A stretch of 64,000 bases of DNA from NCBI GenBank assembly GCA_028280415.1, contig JANQLV010000077.1:62001-126000 (forward strand), read 5' to 3'. Below, one piece after another: positions 1-9,290 of this stretch. The DNA is from Saprospiraceae bacterium. GTDB taxonomy: Bacteria; Bacteroidota; Bacteroidia; Chitinophagales; Saprospiraceae. The notes below the pieces were generated by a model, which saw nothing but the letters and a program-made list of their open reading frames with translations, did no database searches and was not told where the DNA came from. Each line of letters opens with the position of its first letter. The stretch's first letter is position 1. A program made the translations under genes and the position numbers.

Positions 1-127
1 TTCAGGGCAGGCTAGCTGGAAAATGGCTTTTTGGAGTGTTATTTATTGAAAATGAAATACTTACGAATATGAATTGGTACAATTTTAGATTTTATTTTAA
101 AAAACAAGTTTCATGCACTATTAAGTG

Positions 128-158
128 GAGAGGTAGCTCCTATAAAGGACGACCTCTC
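128..158. terminator. Hairpin at end of convergent transcripts
   Basis: A 7-bp stem (128-134 with 152-158) encloses a second short stem (138-141 with 146-149) and a four-base loop. On the plus strand it is followed by CTTTTATTT, so it could end a plus-strand transcript entering from the left edge. It also sits directly after the stop of the minus-strand gene at 161. Confidence 0.45.
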
Positions 159-160
159 TT

Positions 161-841
161 TTATTTGCGGCCATTATAAAAAATAAACATGATGCCTATG
201 TTCATGTAATTAGCATTCAATTCGCTATTACTGACATCTCCGTTTACTTCCTCTGCGACTTTGGCTATATTATAGGTCTGCCAGGGAATATGTACATAGG
301 GTCGAATAGCAAAACTCAGGGCTTCGCCTGCGTTCAAATTATAGGAAACAAAGAAATGGCTTCCTAATCCATAATGGCGCACTATTGTAAAATCCTTATC
401 GATACCGGTGACTTCTGTCCGAATAGCAAAATCTTCCAGATCGATACTGGCTCCGTAGCTAAAATTATTGATGAAATTTTCGATTCCTATGGAATAGCTG
501 TAATAGCGATGCACCATTCTTCTTTGAAAATCGGCATTAGTGGAGGGATCAATCCCATTGGCTCTTTTAATTCTGAATCTGTTTCTCCAGGTTAATTCAA
601 GCGCCACAAAATCGAATTTATACCTTAGCCCCATGTGAAAGCCCTGTAATGCATTCATAGGTTCGAGACCATCTTCCAGCCAGGGACGATCTTCATTGAA
701 TTTCTCGAAAATCATTTGATCTTCTACCGGATTAGTATAGCCCAAAGAATAGCCTACCCCCAAATTGATCTGGGCATTTAGGGCAAAAGTAGTGCATAAG
801 AAAAAAGCAATGAGCAAGCTATATCGATTTGGTCTATGCAT
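161..841 (-). CDS. Secreted outer-membrane beta-barrel-like protein, unknown role
   Basis: This is a 226-residue protein with a clear Sec signal peptide (about residues 1-23, ending ALNAQ). The mature part alternates polar and aromatic residues in short stretches, for example GLRYKFDFVALELTWRNRF and YMNIGIMFIFYNGRK at the C-terminus. That is the usual pattern of small Bacteroidota outer-membrane barrels, and it ends in a strand-like segment. I do not recognise a specific family. It is a single gene, divergent from the membrane glycosyltransferase-like gene at 983. Location in the outer membrane is inferred; no function can be given. Confidence 0.7.
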   Translation of the reverse strand: MHRPNRYSLLIAFFLCTTFALNAQINLGVGYSLGYTNPVEDQMIFEKFNEDRPWLEDGLEPMNALQGFHMGLRYKFDFVALELTWRNRFRIKRANGIDPSTNADFQRRMVHRYYSYSIGIENFINNFSYGASIDLEDFAIRTEVTGIDKDFTIVRHYGLGSHFFVSYNLNAGEALSFAIRPYVHIPWQTYNIAKVAEEVNGDVSNSELNANYMNIGIMFIFYNGRK

Positions 842-982
842 TTTGATTTAGAGGTATTTTTTGCCAAAGTTAGAGAAATACCCGAAACTTTGAAGGATAG
901 ATCGGGAAACTTAAAAGCCGATTCTTTGTAAAATATTTAAGTTTTACTCATATTGTGAAAACGATAATTTATTCATCCTAAC

Positions 983-2890
983 ATGGCAAAGAAAAACCAA
1001 CATTCAGGGAAGAGAAAACAAACCGTAAAGAGTCGGGAAACCACCGAAAAAGTAGCTGATTTCACTTCCTCCGGGTTTTGGACTAATAATTTGATACCTA
1101 TTCTGATCTTGTTTGTACTGCCTTTTGCCCTTTATGGCATGAGTCTGGGTTTTGAATATGTACTGGATGATAAAATTGTGATCACAGATAATGATTTTAC
1201 GAAAAAAGGCTTTTCGGGGATTTGGGATATTTTGATTACAGACAGCTTTGAAGGATATTTCGGAGAACAGAAAACCATACTCGCCGGAGGCAGATATCGC
1301 CCCTTGTCCATTATAACGTTTGCAATAGAATATCAAATCTTTGGGCTGAATCCTGTGGCGGGGCATTTTTTCAACATATTGCTCTATGCTCTGAGTGCAC
1401 TGCTCCTGTTTCGGGTACTGTTACAGCTTTTCCCCCCATTGGAAACCAGTCGCTGGTATTTAAGCCTTCCTTTTGTAGCGAGTTTACTTTTTGTTTTACA
1501 TCCTGTACATACCGAAGTGGTAGCTAATATTAAAGGGCGCGATGAAATACTGGCTTTATTATTTGCTTTTGGAGCATTATATTTCATATTAAAGCATCTT
1601 AAAAACAATAGCATACCGATGTTGTTAGGAGCCTGTATTTCGCTGCTTCTGGGGATACTCGCTAAAGAAAATGCTTTGACCTGGTTGTTTATCATTCCAT
1701 TGAGCCTTTATTATTTTACCAAAGCCAGCTGGGGGCAGATTGCCAAGATTACCGGTGCTTTATTGCTTACGGTACTTCTATACTTCCTGATTCGCTATAA
1801 TGCGCTGGGTTATATTCTTTACACAGGGAAAGAGAGTACGGATATTATGAATAATCCTTTCTACGGACTTGATCCGGGGAAAAGAGCGGCAACAATTATG
1901 TATACACTGGGCTTATACATCAAATTATTATTGTATCCACATCCACTGACTCACGATTACTATCCTTTCCAGATTCCCATCATTGATTTTCAGGACTGGC
2001 GCGCGTTATTGTCTGTATTGGTTAACCTGAGCTTACTGATTTATGCATTATTGGGTATTCGGAAAAAAAGCATTCCCAGCTATGCTATCCTTTTTTATTT
2101 TGCTAGTTTATCGATTGTCTCCAATATATTTGTCAATGTAGGGACTACTATGAACGAACGTTTTATCTACATGCCATCGGTTGGATTGTGTATCATCCTG
2201 GCTTATTTTATTACAAGATGGTTACCGGCCAGACTCAATGAAAAACCGAATGAAGTCAATATTATAAGTGTAGGTCTTTTATCAATTTTGTGCTTTGCTT
2301 ATGTGGCCAAAACCCTCATACGGGTACCCGATTGGCGGAACGCGCTGACTTTAAATAGTGCAGCTGTCAGATTTTCGCCCAATAGTGCCCGGGCCAATTG
2401 TTTTATGGGAGTAGCCATTTTTGAAGATTATAAAATAGAGACAGATGCCAATCGGAAAAAGCAAATGCTGGATGATGTTAGTTATTATATAGATCGGGCG
2501 CTTGAACTTTATCCTGCTTATGGTTCGGCTCTTACCATGTATTCTGGCGTACTTGCGGAGCATTATAAACTGGATTATGATCTTGATAAATTATTGGCCG
2601 GATTTACGGAAGTACTTCGATATCGAACGCGTACAGACTTTACAGATGAATATATTCAATATCTGATTGATCAAAACAGAGAGCCCAATAAGCTGGCTTC
2701 GTTTTTATATGTTGTTGGTTATAATATCAATCTGAATGGCAGGTCAGATAGTAAAACTGCACTCCATTATCTTAATTTTGCATATCAAGTGAATCCCAAT
2801 GATCAAAATACTATAAAAGCTATTGTCCAATGCTACCAGAATCTGGGCAATGCTTCAGCTGCTCAGCAGTATAGAAATCTTCTTGAATAA
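983..2890 (+). CDS. TMTC-like polytopic membrane protein with C-terminal TPRs (probable GT-C glycosyltransferase)
   Basis: The 635-residue protein has a basic cytoplasmic N-terminus, about ten or more hydrophobic segments between residues 37 and 450, and a soluble C-terminus (about 470-635) with TPR-like helices such as SYYIDRALELYPAYGSAL. After the first membrane segment lies an acidic pair (D62-D63 in YVLDDKIVI). A second loop carries HPVHTEVV (173-180) and GRDE (185-188). These are hallmarks of the TMTC/DUF1736 group, whose eukaryotic members are O-mannosyltransferases using lipid-linked mannose. The bacterial substrate is unknown. It is monocistronic, with weak spacing to the next gene. 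Membrane topology is seen; transferase activity is inferred from the family. Confidence 0.75.
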   Translation: MAKKNQHSGKRKQTVKSRETTEKVADFTSSGFWTNNLIPILILFVLPFALYGMSLGFEYVLDDKIVITDNDFTKKGFSGIWDILITDSFEGYFGEQKTILAGGRYRPLSIITFAIEYQIFGLNPVAGHFFNILLYALSALLLFRVLLQLFPPLETSRWYLSLPFVASLLFVLHPVHTEVVANIKGRDEILALLFAFGALYFILKHLKNNSIPMLLGACISLLLGILAKENALTWLFIIPLSLYYFTKASWGQIAKITGALLLTVLLYFLIRYNALGYILYTGKESTDIMNNPFYGLDPGKRAATIMYTLGLYIKLLLYPHPLTHDYYPFQIPIIDFQDWRALLSVLVNLSLLIYALLGIRKKSIPSYAILFYFASLSIVSNIFVNVGTTMNERFIYMPSVGLCIILAYFITRWLPARLNEKPNEVNIISVGLLSILCFAYVAKTLIRVPDWRNALTLNSAAVRFSPNSARANCFMGVAIFEDYKIETDANRKKQMLDDVSYYIDRALELYPAYGSALTMYSGVLAEHYKLDYDLDKLLAGFTEVLRYRTRTDFTDEYIQYLIDQNREPNKLASFLYVVGYNINLNGRSDSKTALHYLNFAYQVNPNDQNTIKAIVQCYQNLGNASAAQQYRNLLE

Positions 2891-2999
2891 ACATTGCATA
2901 AATAATTATTTGTAAAGCCTTTGTAATCTGCATTTTATGAGGGAAGGAAAATTTTTACTTTAAAACAATACATTTTGTTTTAAAAAATATTCTTTCTTG

Positions 3000-3031
3000 T
3001 TTGATTTTAAAAACAATTTGTTTTAATTTTG
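3000..3031 (+). promoter_or_regulatory. Bacteroidota-type promoter for the glucosaminidase-like gene
   Basis: TTTG at 3000-3003 is followed after 20 bases by TAATTTTG at 3024-3031, an exact match to the TTTG-N19-21-TAnnTTTG form known from Bacteroides sigma-ABfr promoters. Transcription would start near 3038, about 20 bases before the first ATG at 3060. Confidence 0.65.
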
Positions 3032-3059
3032 AAACATCGAATGATCGAGCAGGAATGAG

Positions 3060-3839
3060 ATGAGCGCTTTTATTAATATTAAAAAACTCATCATGCAAGA
3101 AAAAATAGATTTCAATTTGCGCGCTTATGCAAAGAAGTACTGGTTTCAATTATCTCTGGTTGCAATTGTTTTATATGTCCTGGGAAGTAAGGATTTGAGC
3201 TTCCAGTTTAATATAAATGATCCTGCTATGGAAAATAGCACGGAACATCCTGAAAAAGCTCAACACCATAAAAATAAAGCAAAGGACTTAATCACGGCTA
3301 ATCGCAAAAATCCTGAAATTGCGAAGAGTGAAGCTGGCATATTTAGCAAAATTCCTTTTATTGGTAGTGGCAATAACTCAAGGCATAAATCAGAATTGCC
3401 TAAAATAGATGAAAGCATTGTACACTCTTATATCAAACGGTTTGCGCATGTAGCCATTAGCGAGCGAAAAAAATACGGAGTACCCTCTTCGATTATTGTT
3501 GCTAATGCTTTATTCCATAGTTATGCGGGTAAAAGAGATATCTCCTTATCAGGCAATAACCATTTTGCGATTAACTGTACTAATGATTGGAATGGAGCAA
3601 GAGGAACCTATGCCGGAAATTGTTATCGGCACTATGAAAATGCATGGACAAGCTTTCGAGATCATAGCTTATTCGTCACATCGGGTAGCTATAGCAAACT
3701 GCGGCAGCTCTCATCCACTGACTACAAAGGCTGGGCGAAGGAGTTGGAAAAAGCGGGCTTTTCCGAATTTGGAGATTTGGAAGACAATTTGATCGACTTA
3801 ATCGAAAAATACGAATTGCATCAGCTTGATTTCCAGTAA
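3060..3839 (+). CDS. Membrane-anchored glucosaminidase-like protein (GH73/FlgJ fold) with altered active site
   Basis: The 259-residue protein has one N-terminal membrane segment (about 28-42) and a linker. Residues 120-256 resemble the GH73 mannosyl-glycoprotein endo-beta-N-acetylglucosaminidase/FlgJ domain: GVPSSIIVANAL, NNHFAINC (166-173), a W-x-G turn, SFRDHSLF, and DYKGWAKELEKAGF. In active relatives the first motif ends in LESxxG with Glu as the catalytic acid; here the same place reads LFHSYAG, with His153 (codon 3516-3518). It may bind peptidoglycan without cleaving it. An internal ATG at 3093 (MQEKID) is an alternative start; the promoter at 3000-3031 allows either. Confidence 0.8.
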   Translation: MSAFINIKKLIMQEKIDFNLRAYAKKYWFQLSLVAIVLYVLGSKDLSFQFNINDPAMENSTEHPEKAQHHKNKAKDLITANRKNPEIAKSEAGIFSKIPFIGSGNNSRHKSELPKIDESIVHSYIKRFAHVAISERKKYGVPSSIIVANALFHSYAGKRDISLSGNNHFAINCTNDWNGARGTYAGNCYRHYENAWTSFRDHSLFVTSGSYSKLRQLSSTDYKGWAKELEKAGFSEFGDLEDNLIDLIEKYELHQLDFQ

Positions 3840-3891
3840 TTATCAATAGTAGGTTTGTATTACAAGCTGGTGTTTGTTTATTGTGCTTGAC

Positions 3892-4428
3892 TCATTGTAC
3901 ACCTTCTCGTTTCTTCTTCTTATAATCAACACCAGCGCCATAAACCCAGCCTACTTTACCGCGTTTGCTTTTGATCTTGATCCAAGGTTCATTGGCCATG
4001 ACCTTGCCCAGACTGAGTCTTTGCGTAGAATCGGTATACTCCCCAGTAAAACCGACTTCTTCAAAAAGGCTCAGTTTTTCAATTACTGTACTGTCCAAAT
4101 GAGGGCCTGTACGCATATTCAAACCATCGATAGTAATATAAAGACGAGGGAGGATTTTAGTGACTACCTTTTGGTTTCCATCACTGGCACTAATGGTTGT
4201 GCCTTCGGCTTCCGTTGTTTTTTCTTCTTTTTGAGGTAGTGGCTTGGGCATGGAAAAATATATGGAATCCGTATTGTCTTCTTCCAGCCCTTCCGTTTCA
4301 TTACTATCGGCATAATCTTGTTTGGTTGCACTACATTTTGAAGCTGCCCAAGCTATGAAGCTTAAAAAGAAAATCAGAATAATAATGACTTCGAGGTTGG
4401 GGAGCATGCTTTTTTTCTGTTTGCTCAT
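3892..4428 (-). CDS. Membrane-anchored bacterial SH3 (SH3b) domain protein
   Basis: The 178-residue protein has one membrane segment near the N-terminus (about 10-29), an acidic low-complexity linker (about 35-90), and an SH3b domain at about 93-170. The domain shows the typical start GLNMRTGPHLDSTVIEKL and the ending EPWIKIKSKRGKVGWVYG. SH3b domains in cell-envelope proteins usually bind peptidoglycan or peptides. It is convergent with the glucosaminidase-like gene, which is also an envelope protein with a cell-wall domain. The last residues are basic. The precise role is unknown. Confidence 0.8.
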   Translation of the reverse strand: MSKQKKSMLPNLEVIIILIFFLSFIAWAASKCSATKQDYADSNETEGLEEDNTDSIYFSMPKPLPQKEEKTTEAEGTTISASDGNQKVVTKILPRLYITIDGLNMRTGPHLDSTVIEKLSLFEEVGFTGEYTDSTQRLSLGKVMANEPWIKIKSKRGKVGWVYGAGVDYKKKKREGVQ

Positions 4429-4891
4429 AGTTCCTAAGATTTATTATTAGAATTGCAAGTATTTTCAATAAACTAAATAAACGCATATGCTTTTAATAAG
4501 GATTGCTAAAGCACCAGGGGGCATTTTTCGGGTATTTTATATGTATATCTGAAAAATGAGAACTTCTGACTTTCCGAAAATTGTTCCTTATCCATTTAAG
4601 AGATTAATGCTAAATTTTCATTAAAATTAATGTACTCTTTCAATAGTTTAAGAAAATATCGACTAAATTTATATTGCTTCCCCAAATGAATAGATACAAA
4701 ATTTATTACCAAGAATGCTTGAATCGGCTTTATTATCCATTGATACCAGGCTTTTAGGAATGACTCATTTGAGAAGCAATTGAATCCCTTGGATCAGGTC
4801 AATCTTTTTATAAATGAAAAAAATAATTTAAAACTAACTGATTATCAGTTTTTAAAAATTAAAAACGTTCAAAAACTGAGCTGTTTAGAGG
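4429..4891. other. Intergenic region upstream of dprA
   Basis: This is 463 bases of AT-rich DNA between the divergent SH3 and dprA genes. The only structure I see is the palindrome at 4836-4850. Short reading frames, such as one starting at 4686, are under 20 codons and have no coding character. Confidence 0.5.
4836..4850. promoter_or_regulatory. Palindrome AACTGAT-T-ATCAGTT upstream of dprA
   Basis: A perfect 7-bp inverted repeat with a one-base centre lies 42 bases before the dprA start codon. It may be an operator or a small hairpin in the leader; AT-richness makes chance possible. Confidence 0.3.
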
Positions 4892-5992
4892 ATGTATGAA
4901 GATTTGATTTACAAAATTGCGATTACAAAAATTCCCAAAGTAGGTCCTGTGCTAGCCAAAAATCTTATCGGTTATTGTGGTAGTGCCAGGGCAGTTTTTG
5001 AAGCCGATAAAAAATCTTTGATCAAAATTCCGGGTATTGGTTCGGCAATAGCTGAGCGTATTTTGCAAAAATCCGGTTTTGAAAAAGCCGAGAAAGAATT
5101 CAGGTTCCTGCAAGATGAAAATGTACAGGCTTTATTTTACCTTGATGAAAACTATCCTCGTCGTTTAAAAAATTATCATGATTGTCCGATCATGCTTTAT
5201 TATAAAGGGCAAGAAGTGCTAAATCATGATCGAATTATTGCAATTGTAGGAACACGTCAGCCAACCACAAGAGGAAAAGCAATTTGCGAAGAAATTATAG
5301 CTGGTCTGGAGGAATACAATGCGCTGGTTGTTAGTGGCCTTGCATATGGGATAGATATTACAGCACACAAAAAATGCGTTGATATTGGTACACCGACTAT
5401 TGGTGTAATGGCTCATGGGATTTCTATGATCTATCCTTCCAGGCATAAAAGGATTAGTAACAGAATGCTTGAGCAGGGTGGCCTGTTGACTGAATTTACT
5501 CATGAGACGAGACCAGAAAAAGAATTTTTTCCTATGCGTAACCGGATAATTGCAGGGATGTGCGATGCCTTGGTTGTGGTTGAAACAGCCAATAAAGGAG
5601 GCTCTATGATTAGTGCCAGAATGGCGAATGATTATAGTAAAGATGTTTTTGCTGTGCCGGGCAGATTAAATGATGAACGGAGTGAGGGCTGTAATCATCT
5701 GATCAAAACACATAAAGCAGCTCTTTTTGAAAGTGTAAGGGATATCGCCTATATTTTGCGCTGGGACAAGAATGGAAAACAATTAGCTCAACAGCAATCT
5801 CTATTCGCAGAGCTTACGGATAAAGAAAAGCGAATTGTCGACTTTATCAGGATGGAAGACGAAATGAGTTTGGATAATCTCTGTCTGAAGACCAAAATAA
5901 ATGCCGGAGAAATGGCATCTTTGTTACTGGATTTGGAGTTTAAAGGTTTAGTAAAACCCAAGCCCGGAAAACGGTTTGTTTTAGTGGGCTAA
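4892..5992 (+). CDS. dprA: DNA-processing protein DprA
   Basis: The 366-residue protein has the full DprA plan. An N-terminal helix-hairpin-helix/SAM-like region (1-70, IPKVGPVLAKNLIGYCG and IPGIGSAIAERIL) precedes the Rossmann-like DNA-binding core (about 75-290, VGTRQPTTRGKAI, VSGLAYGIDITAHKK, GGSMISARMANDYSKDVFAVPG). A C-terminal winged-helix DML1-like domain follows (about 300-366). DprA binds incoming single-stranded DNA during natural transformation and loads RecA. The gene stands alone, about 55 bases before the alkaline phosphatase gene. Length and motifs look intact. Confidence 0.95.
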   Translation: MYEDLIYKIAITKIPKVGPVLAKNLIGYCGSARAVFEADKKSLIKIPGIGSAIAERILQKSGFEKAEKEFRFLQDENVQALFYLDENYPRRLKNYHDCPIMLYYKGQEVLNHDRIIAIVGTRQPTTRGKAICEEIIAGLEEYNALVVSGLAYGIDITAHKKCVDIGTPTIGVMAHGISMIYPSRHKRISNRMLEQGGLLTEFTHETRPEKEFFPMRNRIIAGMCDALVVVETANKGGSMISARMANDYSKDVFAVPGRLNDERSEGCNHLIKTHKAALFESVRDIAYILRWDKNGKQLAQQQSLFAELTDKEKRIVDFIRMEDEMSLDNLCLKTKINAGEMASLLLDLEFKGLVKPKPGKRFVLVG

Positions 5993-6046
5993 GAGAATAG
6001 ACAAATAGCTGTAGTTAGAGGAGTAGATTGCAAGGGAAAGTAGCGA

Positions 6047-7213
6047 ATGATAAATAAAAAAATGATTATGAAGAATTTAATGTATCTGCTGATTTGTTTC
6101 TTGATGATTGCATGTAATAATTCGGAAGTATCCGATACTGCTCATGATAGAAATGAAGTGAAAGGTACTTTGGTCAGCTATAGTGAAGAAGGCTTCGCAC
6201 CGATTCCTAAAAATATCATCCTGATGATCGGTGATGGCATGGGGATTACGCAGATATCGGCCGGAATGTATATGAATGGAAATAAGCTGAACCTGGAAAG
6301 GTTTCCGATTATAGGTCTTCATAAACCCTATTCAAGTGATAATCTGATAACGGATTCTGCGGCAGGAGCTACGGCTTTTGCTTGTGGTGTAAAAACTTAC
6401 AACGGAGCAATCGGGGTCAATAGTGATACTATGCCCGTGCAATCAATTCTGGAAATTGCGGAATCCAAAAAAATGGCAACGGGTCTCATCTCGACTTCTA
6501 CCATTGTACATGCTACACCTGCATCATTTATTGCTCATCAAAAAGACCGGAAAATGTACGAGGAAATCGCTGCTGATTTTATGGATACAGAAATTGATTT
6601 TTTTGTAGGTGGTGGTAAAAAGTACTTTGATCGCAGGGAGACGGATGATCGGAACCTTTATAAAGAGCTAGAGGATAATGGTTATATTGTTTCTGACTAT
6701 TTTCAAAATGATCTGATTAAATCCGAGCTCTCTCATAAAAAGAATTTTGCCTATTTCACTGCGGATAATGATCCGCTGATGGTTTCTCAGGGACGGGATT
6801 ATCTTTATGCAGCTACTAAAATGGGGATGGCTTTTCTAAGAAAGCATAGCCAAAATGGCTTCTTTTTGATGATTGAAGGCTCGCAAATCGATTGGGGAGG
6901 GCATGCCAATGATTCCGATTATATTGTTACTGAAATGATAGATTTTGATCGGACGATCGGGGCCGTACTGGATTTTGCAGAAAGAGATAAAGAAACCTTA
7001 GTCATTGTTACTGCCGATCACGAAACGGGAGGTTACTCCATAATATCCGGTTCTCGAATGGATAGTCTGGCCACTGCTTTTACCACCGATTATCATACTG
7101 CCGATTTGATCCCGGTCTTTGCCTATGGCCCCGGAGCAAGAAGGTTTAGTGGTATATACGAAAACACAGCGATCTTTAGAAAAATGAAACAAGCCATAAA
7201 TAATCATCATTAA
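6047..7213 (+). CDS. Alkaline phosphatase, lipoprotein
   Basis: The 388-residue protein has a lipoprotein signal ending LMIAC, so it is probably anchored in the outer membrane or periplasm. It shows the alkaline-phosphatase superfamily metal and catalytic motifs: NIILMIGDGMG with the first metal Asp, the nucleophile serine in TDSAAGATAFACG, SQIDWGGHAND, and VTADHETGGYS. It would hydrolyse phosphate monoesters and release phosphate. ATGs at 6062 and 6068 are closer to a typical signal peptide and may be the true start. A strong bidirectional terminator follows. No Pho-box was looked for successfully, so regulation is unknown. Confidence 0.9.
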   Translation: MINKKMIMKNLMYLLICFLMIACNNSEVSDTAHDRNEVKGTLVSYSEEGFAPIPKNIILMIGDGMGITQISAGMYMNGNKLNLERFPIIGLHKPYSSDNLITDSAAGATAFACGVKTYNGAIGVNSDTMPVQSILEIAESKKMATGLISTSTIVHATPASFIAHQKDRKMYEEIAADFMDTEIDFFVGGGKKYFDRRETDDRNLYKELEDNGYIVSDYFQNDLIKSELSHKKNFAYFTADNDPLMVSQGRDYLYAATKMGMAFLRKHSQNGFFLMIEGSQIDWGGHANDSDYIVTEMIDFDRTIGAVLDFAERDKETLVIVTADHETGGYSIISGSRMDSLATAFTTDYHTADLIPVFAYGPGARRFSGIYENTAIFRKMKQAINNHH

Positions 7214-7233
7214 GAAGTTCTGTAGTAAGAAAA

Positions 7234-7270
7234 GGAAAAAGGCCGAAGCAAATCACTTCGGCCTTTTTCC
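7234..7270. terminator. Strong bidirectional terminator between alkaline phosphatase and lipA
   Basis: A perfect 15-bp stem (7234-7248 with 7256-7270) with a 7-base loop is flanked by A-rich and T-rich runs. It suits rho-independent termination on both strands, matching the convergent genes at each side. Confidence 0.85.
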
Positions 7271-7293
7271 TTCTTAAAAACATCTCCTCGCCT

Positions 7294-8166
7294 TTATAAA
7301 TGCCGCTCCGCATGATAAGAAGAACGTACCAGCGGGCCACTCTCCACAAAGTCAAATCCTTTATTTAAACCGACTTCCTTGTACTCGGCAAATTTGTCGG
7401 GATGTACATAACTGGCCACTTCCAAATGCATCTTGGTAGGTTGCAGGTATTGTCCGATGGTCAATACATCACAACCGTGTACGATGAGATCATCCATAGT
7501 TTTGAAAACTTCTTCATCCGTTTCTCCCAAACCGACCATGATACCGGTTTTAGTGCGTTTTCCGAAGTTTTTAATGCGCTGGATTTGCTCCAGACTACGA
7601 GCATATTTTGCTTGCGGACGTACTTTTCGGTAGAGGCGCTCTACGGTTTCCATATTATGAGAGACAACTTCTTGCCCTCCGCTGATCATTCTTTCCAGAG
7701 CTTCCCAGTTAGCTCGCGTATCGGGTATAAGCGTCTCAATCGTTGTTTCAGGGGAAAGCTCTTTTACTGCTCGAATAGTTTGATACCATATTTCGGCTCC
7801 ACGATCTTTTAGTTCATCACGATTTACAGAGGTAATTACTGCGTGTTTGACCTGCATCAGTTTGATTGCTTCCGCTACTCTTCTGGGTTCATCTTCATCG
7901 TATTCGGGTGGTCTTCCGGTTTTTACGGCACAAAAAGAGCAGGATCTCGTACAGGTATTTCCCAGAATCATAAATGTGGCCGTTCCTGCTCCCCAACATT
8001 CACCCATATTCGGACAGTTACCGCTTTGGCAGATCGTATGCAGCTTATATTGATCGACTAAGGAACGTACTTTTTTATATTTTTCACCGATAGGCAGTTT
8101 TACTCTAAGCCAGTCAGGTTTTCTACGCCTCGGTTCTTTCTTTTCAACAATCGGTAGTTCAAACAT
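7294..8166 (-). CDS. lipA: Lipoyl synthase
   Basis: The 290-residue radical-SAM enzyme inserts two sulfurs into protein-bound octanoyl groups to make lipoyl cofactor for 2-oxoacid dehydrogenases and the glycine cleavage system. Both iron-sulfur clusters are visible: the auxiliary-cluster cysteines in [12 protein letters not shown] and the radical-SAM motif CTRSCSFC. The conserved C-terminal RSSYHAE, whose serine binds the auxiliary cluster, is also present. Length is normal. The gene ends against the shared terminator. The start at 8166 ([20 protein letters not shown]) fits family N-termini. Confidence 0.97.
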   Translation of the reverse strand: MFELPIVEKKEPRRRKPDWLRVKLPIGEKYKKVRSLVDQYKLHTICQSGNCPNMGECWGAGTATFMILGNTCTRSCSFCAVKTGRPPEYDEDEPRRVAEAIKLMQVKHAVITSVNRDELKDRGAEIWYQTIRAVKELSPETTIETLIPDTRANWEALERMISGGQEVVSHNMETVERLYRKVRPQAKYARSLEQIQRIKNFGKRTKTGIMVGLGETDEEVFKTMDDLIVHGCDVLTIGQYLQPTKMHLEVASYVHPDKFAEYKEVGLNKGFDFVESGPLVRSSYHAERHL

Positions 8167-8262
8167 TTGAATAAAATTTGAGATATATTGAATAATCTAC
8201 TCTCGAAGGAGTAATTCACTTCAATAATAACAAAGATTGCCAGGATAGGTTTTCAGAGAAAC

Positions 8263-9069
8263 TTACCAGCGTTTTCCAAGTTGTAAAGTTAAGTAAAGAT
8301 TGACGAAATAAGGTCTGTTTTCTGCGAATTCCACATCTTCAACCAGGATTGGTACTGTTTTAAAGAAAACATCCACCATGATACCGGCTTCGAAAGCTTT
8401 TACAAACTCATCAAAAGCTCCCCAGTCAAAATGCACACTTAGTTTTCCATGTACGCCGGGGATCGGTCTGATTTCCCGGAAACCTCTGGTGAAGCCCGAA
8501 GCGCCATAAATTCTGTTGATATTTAAAAAATCATCAGCGTTTGTGCCGTCAAATTTTTCACTGACGATGACAATATTACTGGCCGAACCATCCTGGGCTC
8601 TCCAAAAGTCGAGGTAATATGGCTTTTGTAAGCCCAGCGTCGGACCTGCTTCGTAACTGACTCCTACTGCGACTCCTCTTCGTTTGGCTTTTTCAGAATA
8701 ATAACGTTTAACACCCATACCAGCACGAATAGCATAGAGGTTATTTTGCTTGCCAAAAATGAAGGATTTTGATGTTCTTCCACTAAATTGATTAGGGTAA
8801 TCAAAACTGTGTCGATACTCTTTTGGATGCTTCAATTCTCCAATTTCTATATTGAAAAACTTTGTTTTATAATAAGATTCAATCTTTCCAATATTTGCAC
8901 CGAAAGCCCAGCCATTGGTATGTAATCTGAGATTAAAAGCAAGTTCTTTATTATATATAACACCTTTACTTTCAGTAGAGAACTGTTTTGGCTGGAAGGT
9001 TTGACTATAAGCACTAACCAGGCAGAATGTTGAGCACAATATGAGTATAAAAAACTTTTGCATGTTCAA
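8263..9069 (-). CDS. Secreted protein, probable outer-membrane beta-barrel
   Basis: The 268-residue protein has a signal peptide (about 1-22, ending SAYSQ). The mature part carries barrel-like strands (AFNLRLHTNGWAFGANIG, YAIRAGMGVKRYYSEKAKRRG, GVAVGVSYEAGPTLGL, YFVNLYLTLQLGKRW). It ends in an aromatic residue (W), as many outer-membrane proteins do. I do not recognise the family. It lies about 95 bases upstream of lipA on the same strand and could be cotranscribed. No function is assigned. Confidence 0.65.
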   Translation of the reverse strand: MNMQKFFILILCSTFCLVSAYSQTFQPKQFSTESKGVIYNKELAFNLRLHTNGWAFGANIGKIESYYKTKFFNIEIGELKHPKEYRHSFDYPNQFSGRTSKSFIFGKQNNLYAIRAGMGVKRYYSEKAKRRGVAVGVSYEAGPTLGLQKPYYLDFWRAQDGSASNIVIVSEKFDGTNADDFLNINRIYGASGFTRGFREIRPIPGVHGKLSVHFDWGAFDEFVKAFEAGIMVDVFFKTVPILVEDVEFAENRPYFVNLYLTLQLGKRW

Positions 9070-9262
9070 TATGGTAAAAGTTATAAAATCGTCAAGCCCT
9101 GTTCAATAAAATGGCAAATTTCGTGCTATATCGCCTGACTTAATAACTTAAATTAAATAAGTGGACAATTGTTCAAAGTATAATGCAATCATGGATATCC
9201 TGAATTTGATAACATTACATATATGTCGGAATAGATAAATATACAAAATAATGATGATAAAA

Positions 9263-9290
9263 AACAGCGGTAAACGGCAGAAGCTCTGTT
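9263..9290 (-). terminator. Possible terminator of the GTPase operon
   Basis: On the minus strand a short stem AACAG/CTGTT (9263-9267 with 9286-9290) overlaps the stop codon of the pseudokinase gene and is followed by TTTTTT. The stem is short, so this is tentative. Confidence 0.3.

Noticed and set aside
1-177. Open frames entering from the left edge (one ending at 49, one at 177)
   Set aside because: Only 15 to 58 codons are visible and no family motif can be read; the longer one runs through a terminator-like hairpin.
374-595. Plus-strand frame inside the first outer-membrane protein gene
   Set aside because: It is an antisense shadow; the minus-strand frame has a signal peptide and barrel pattern.
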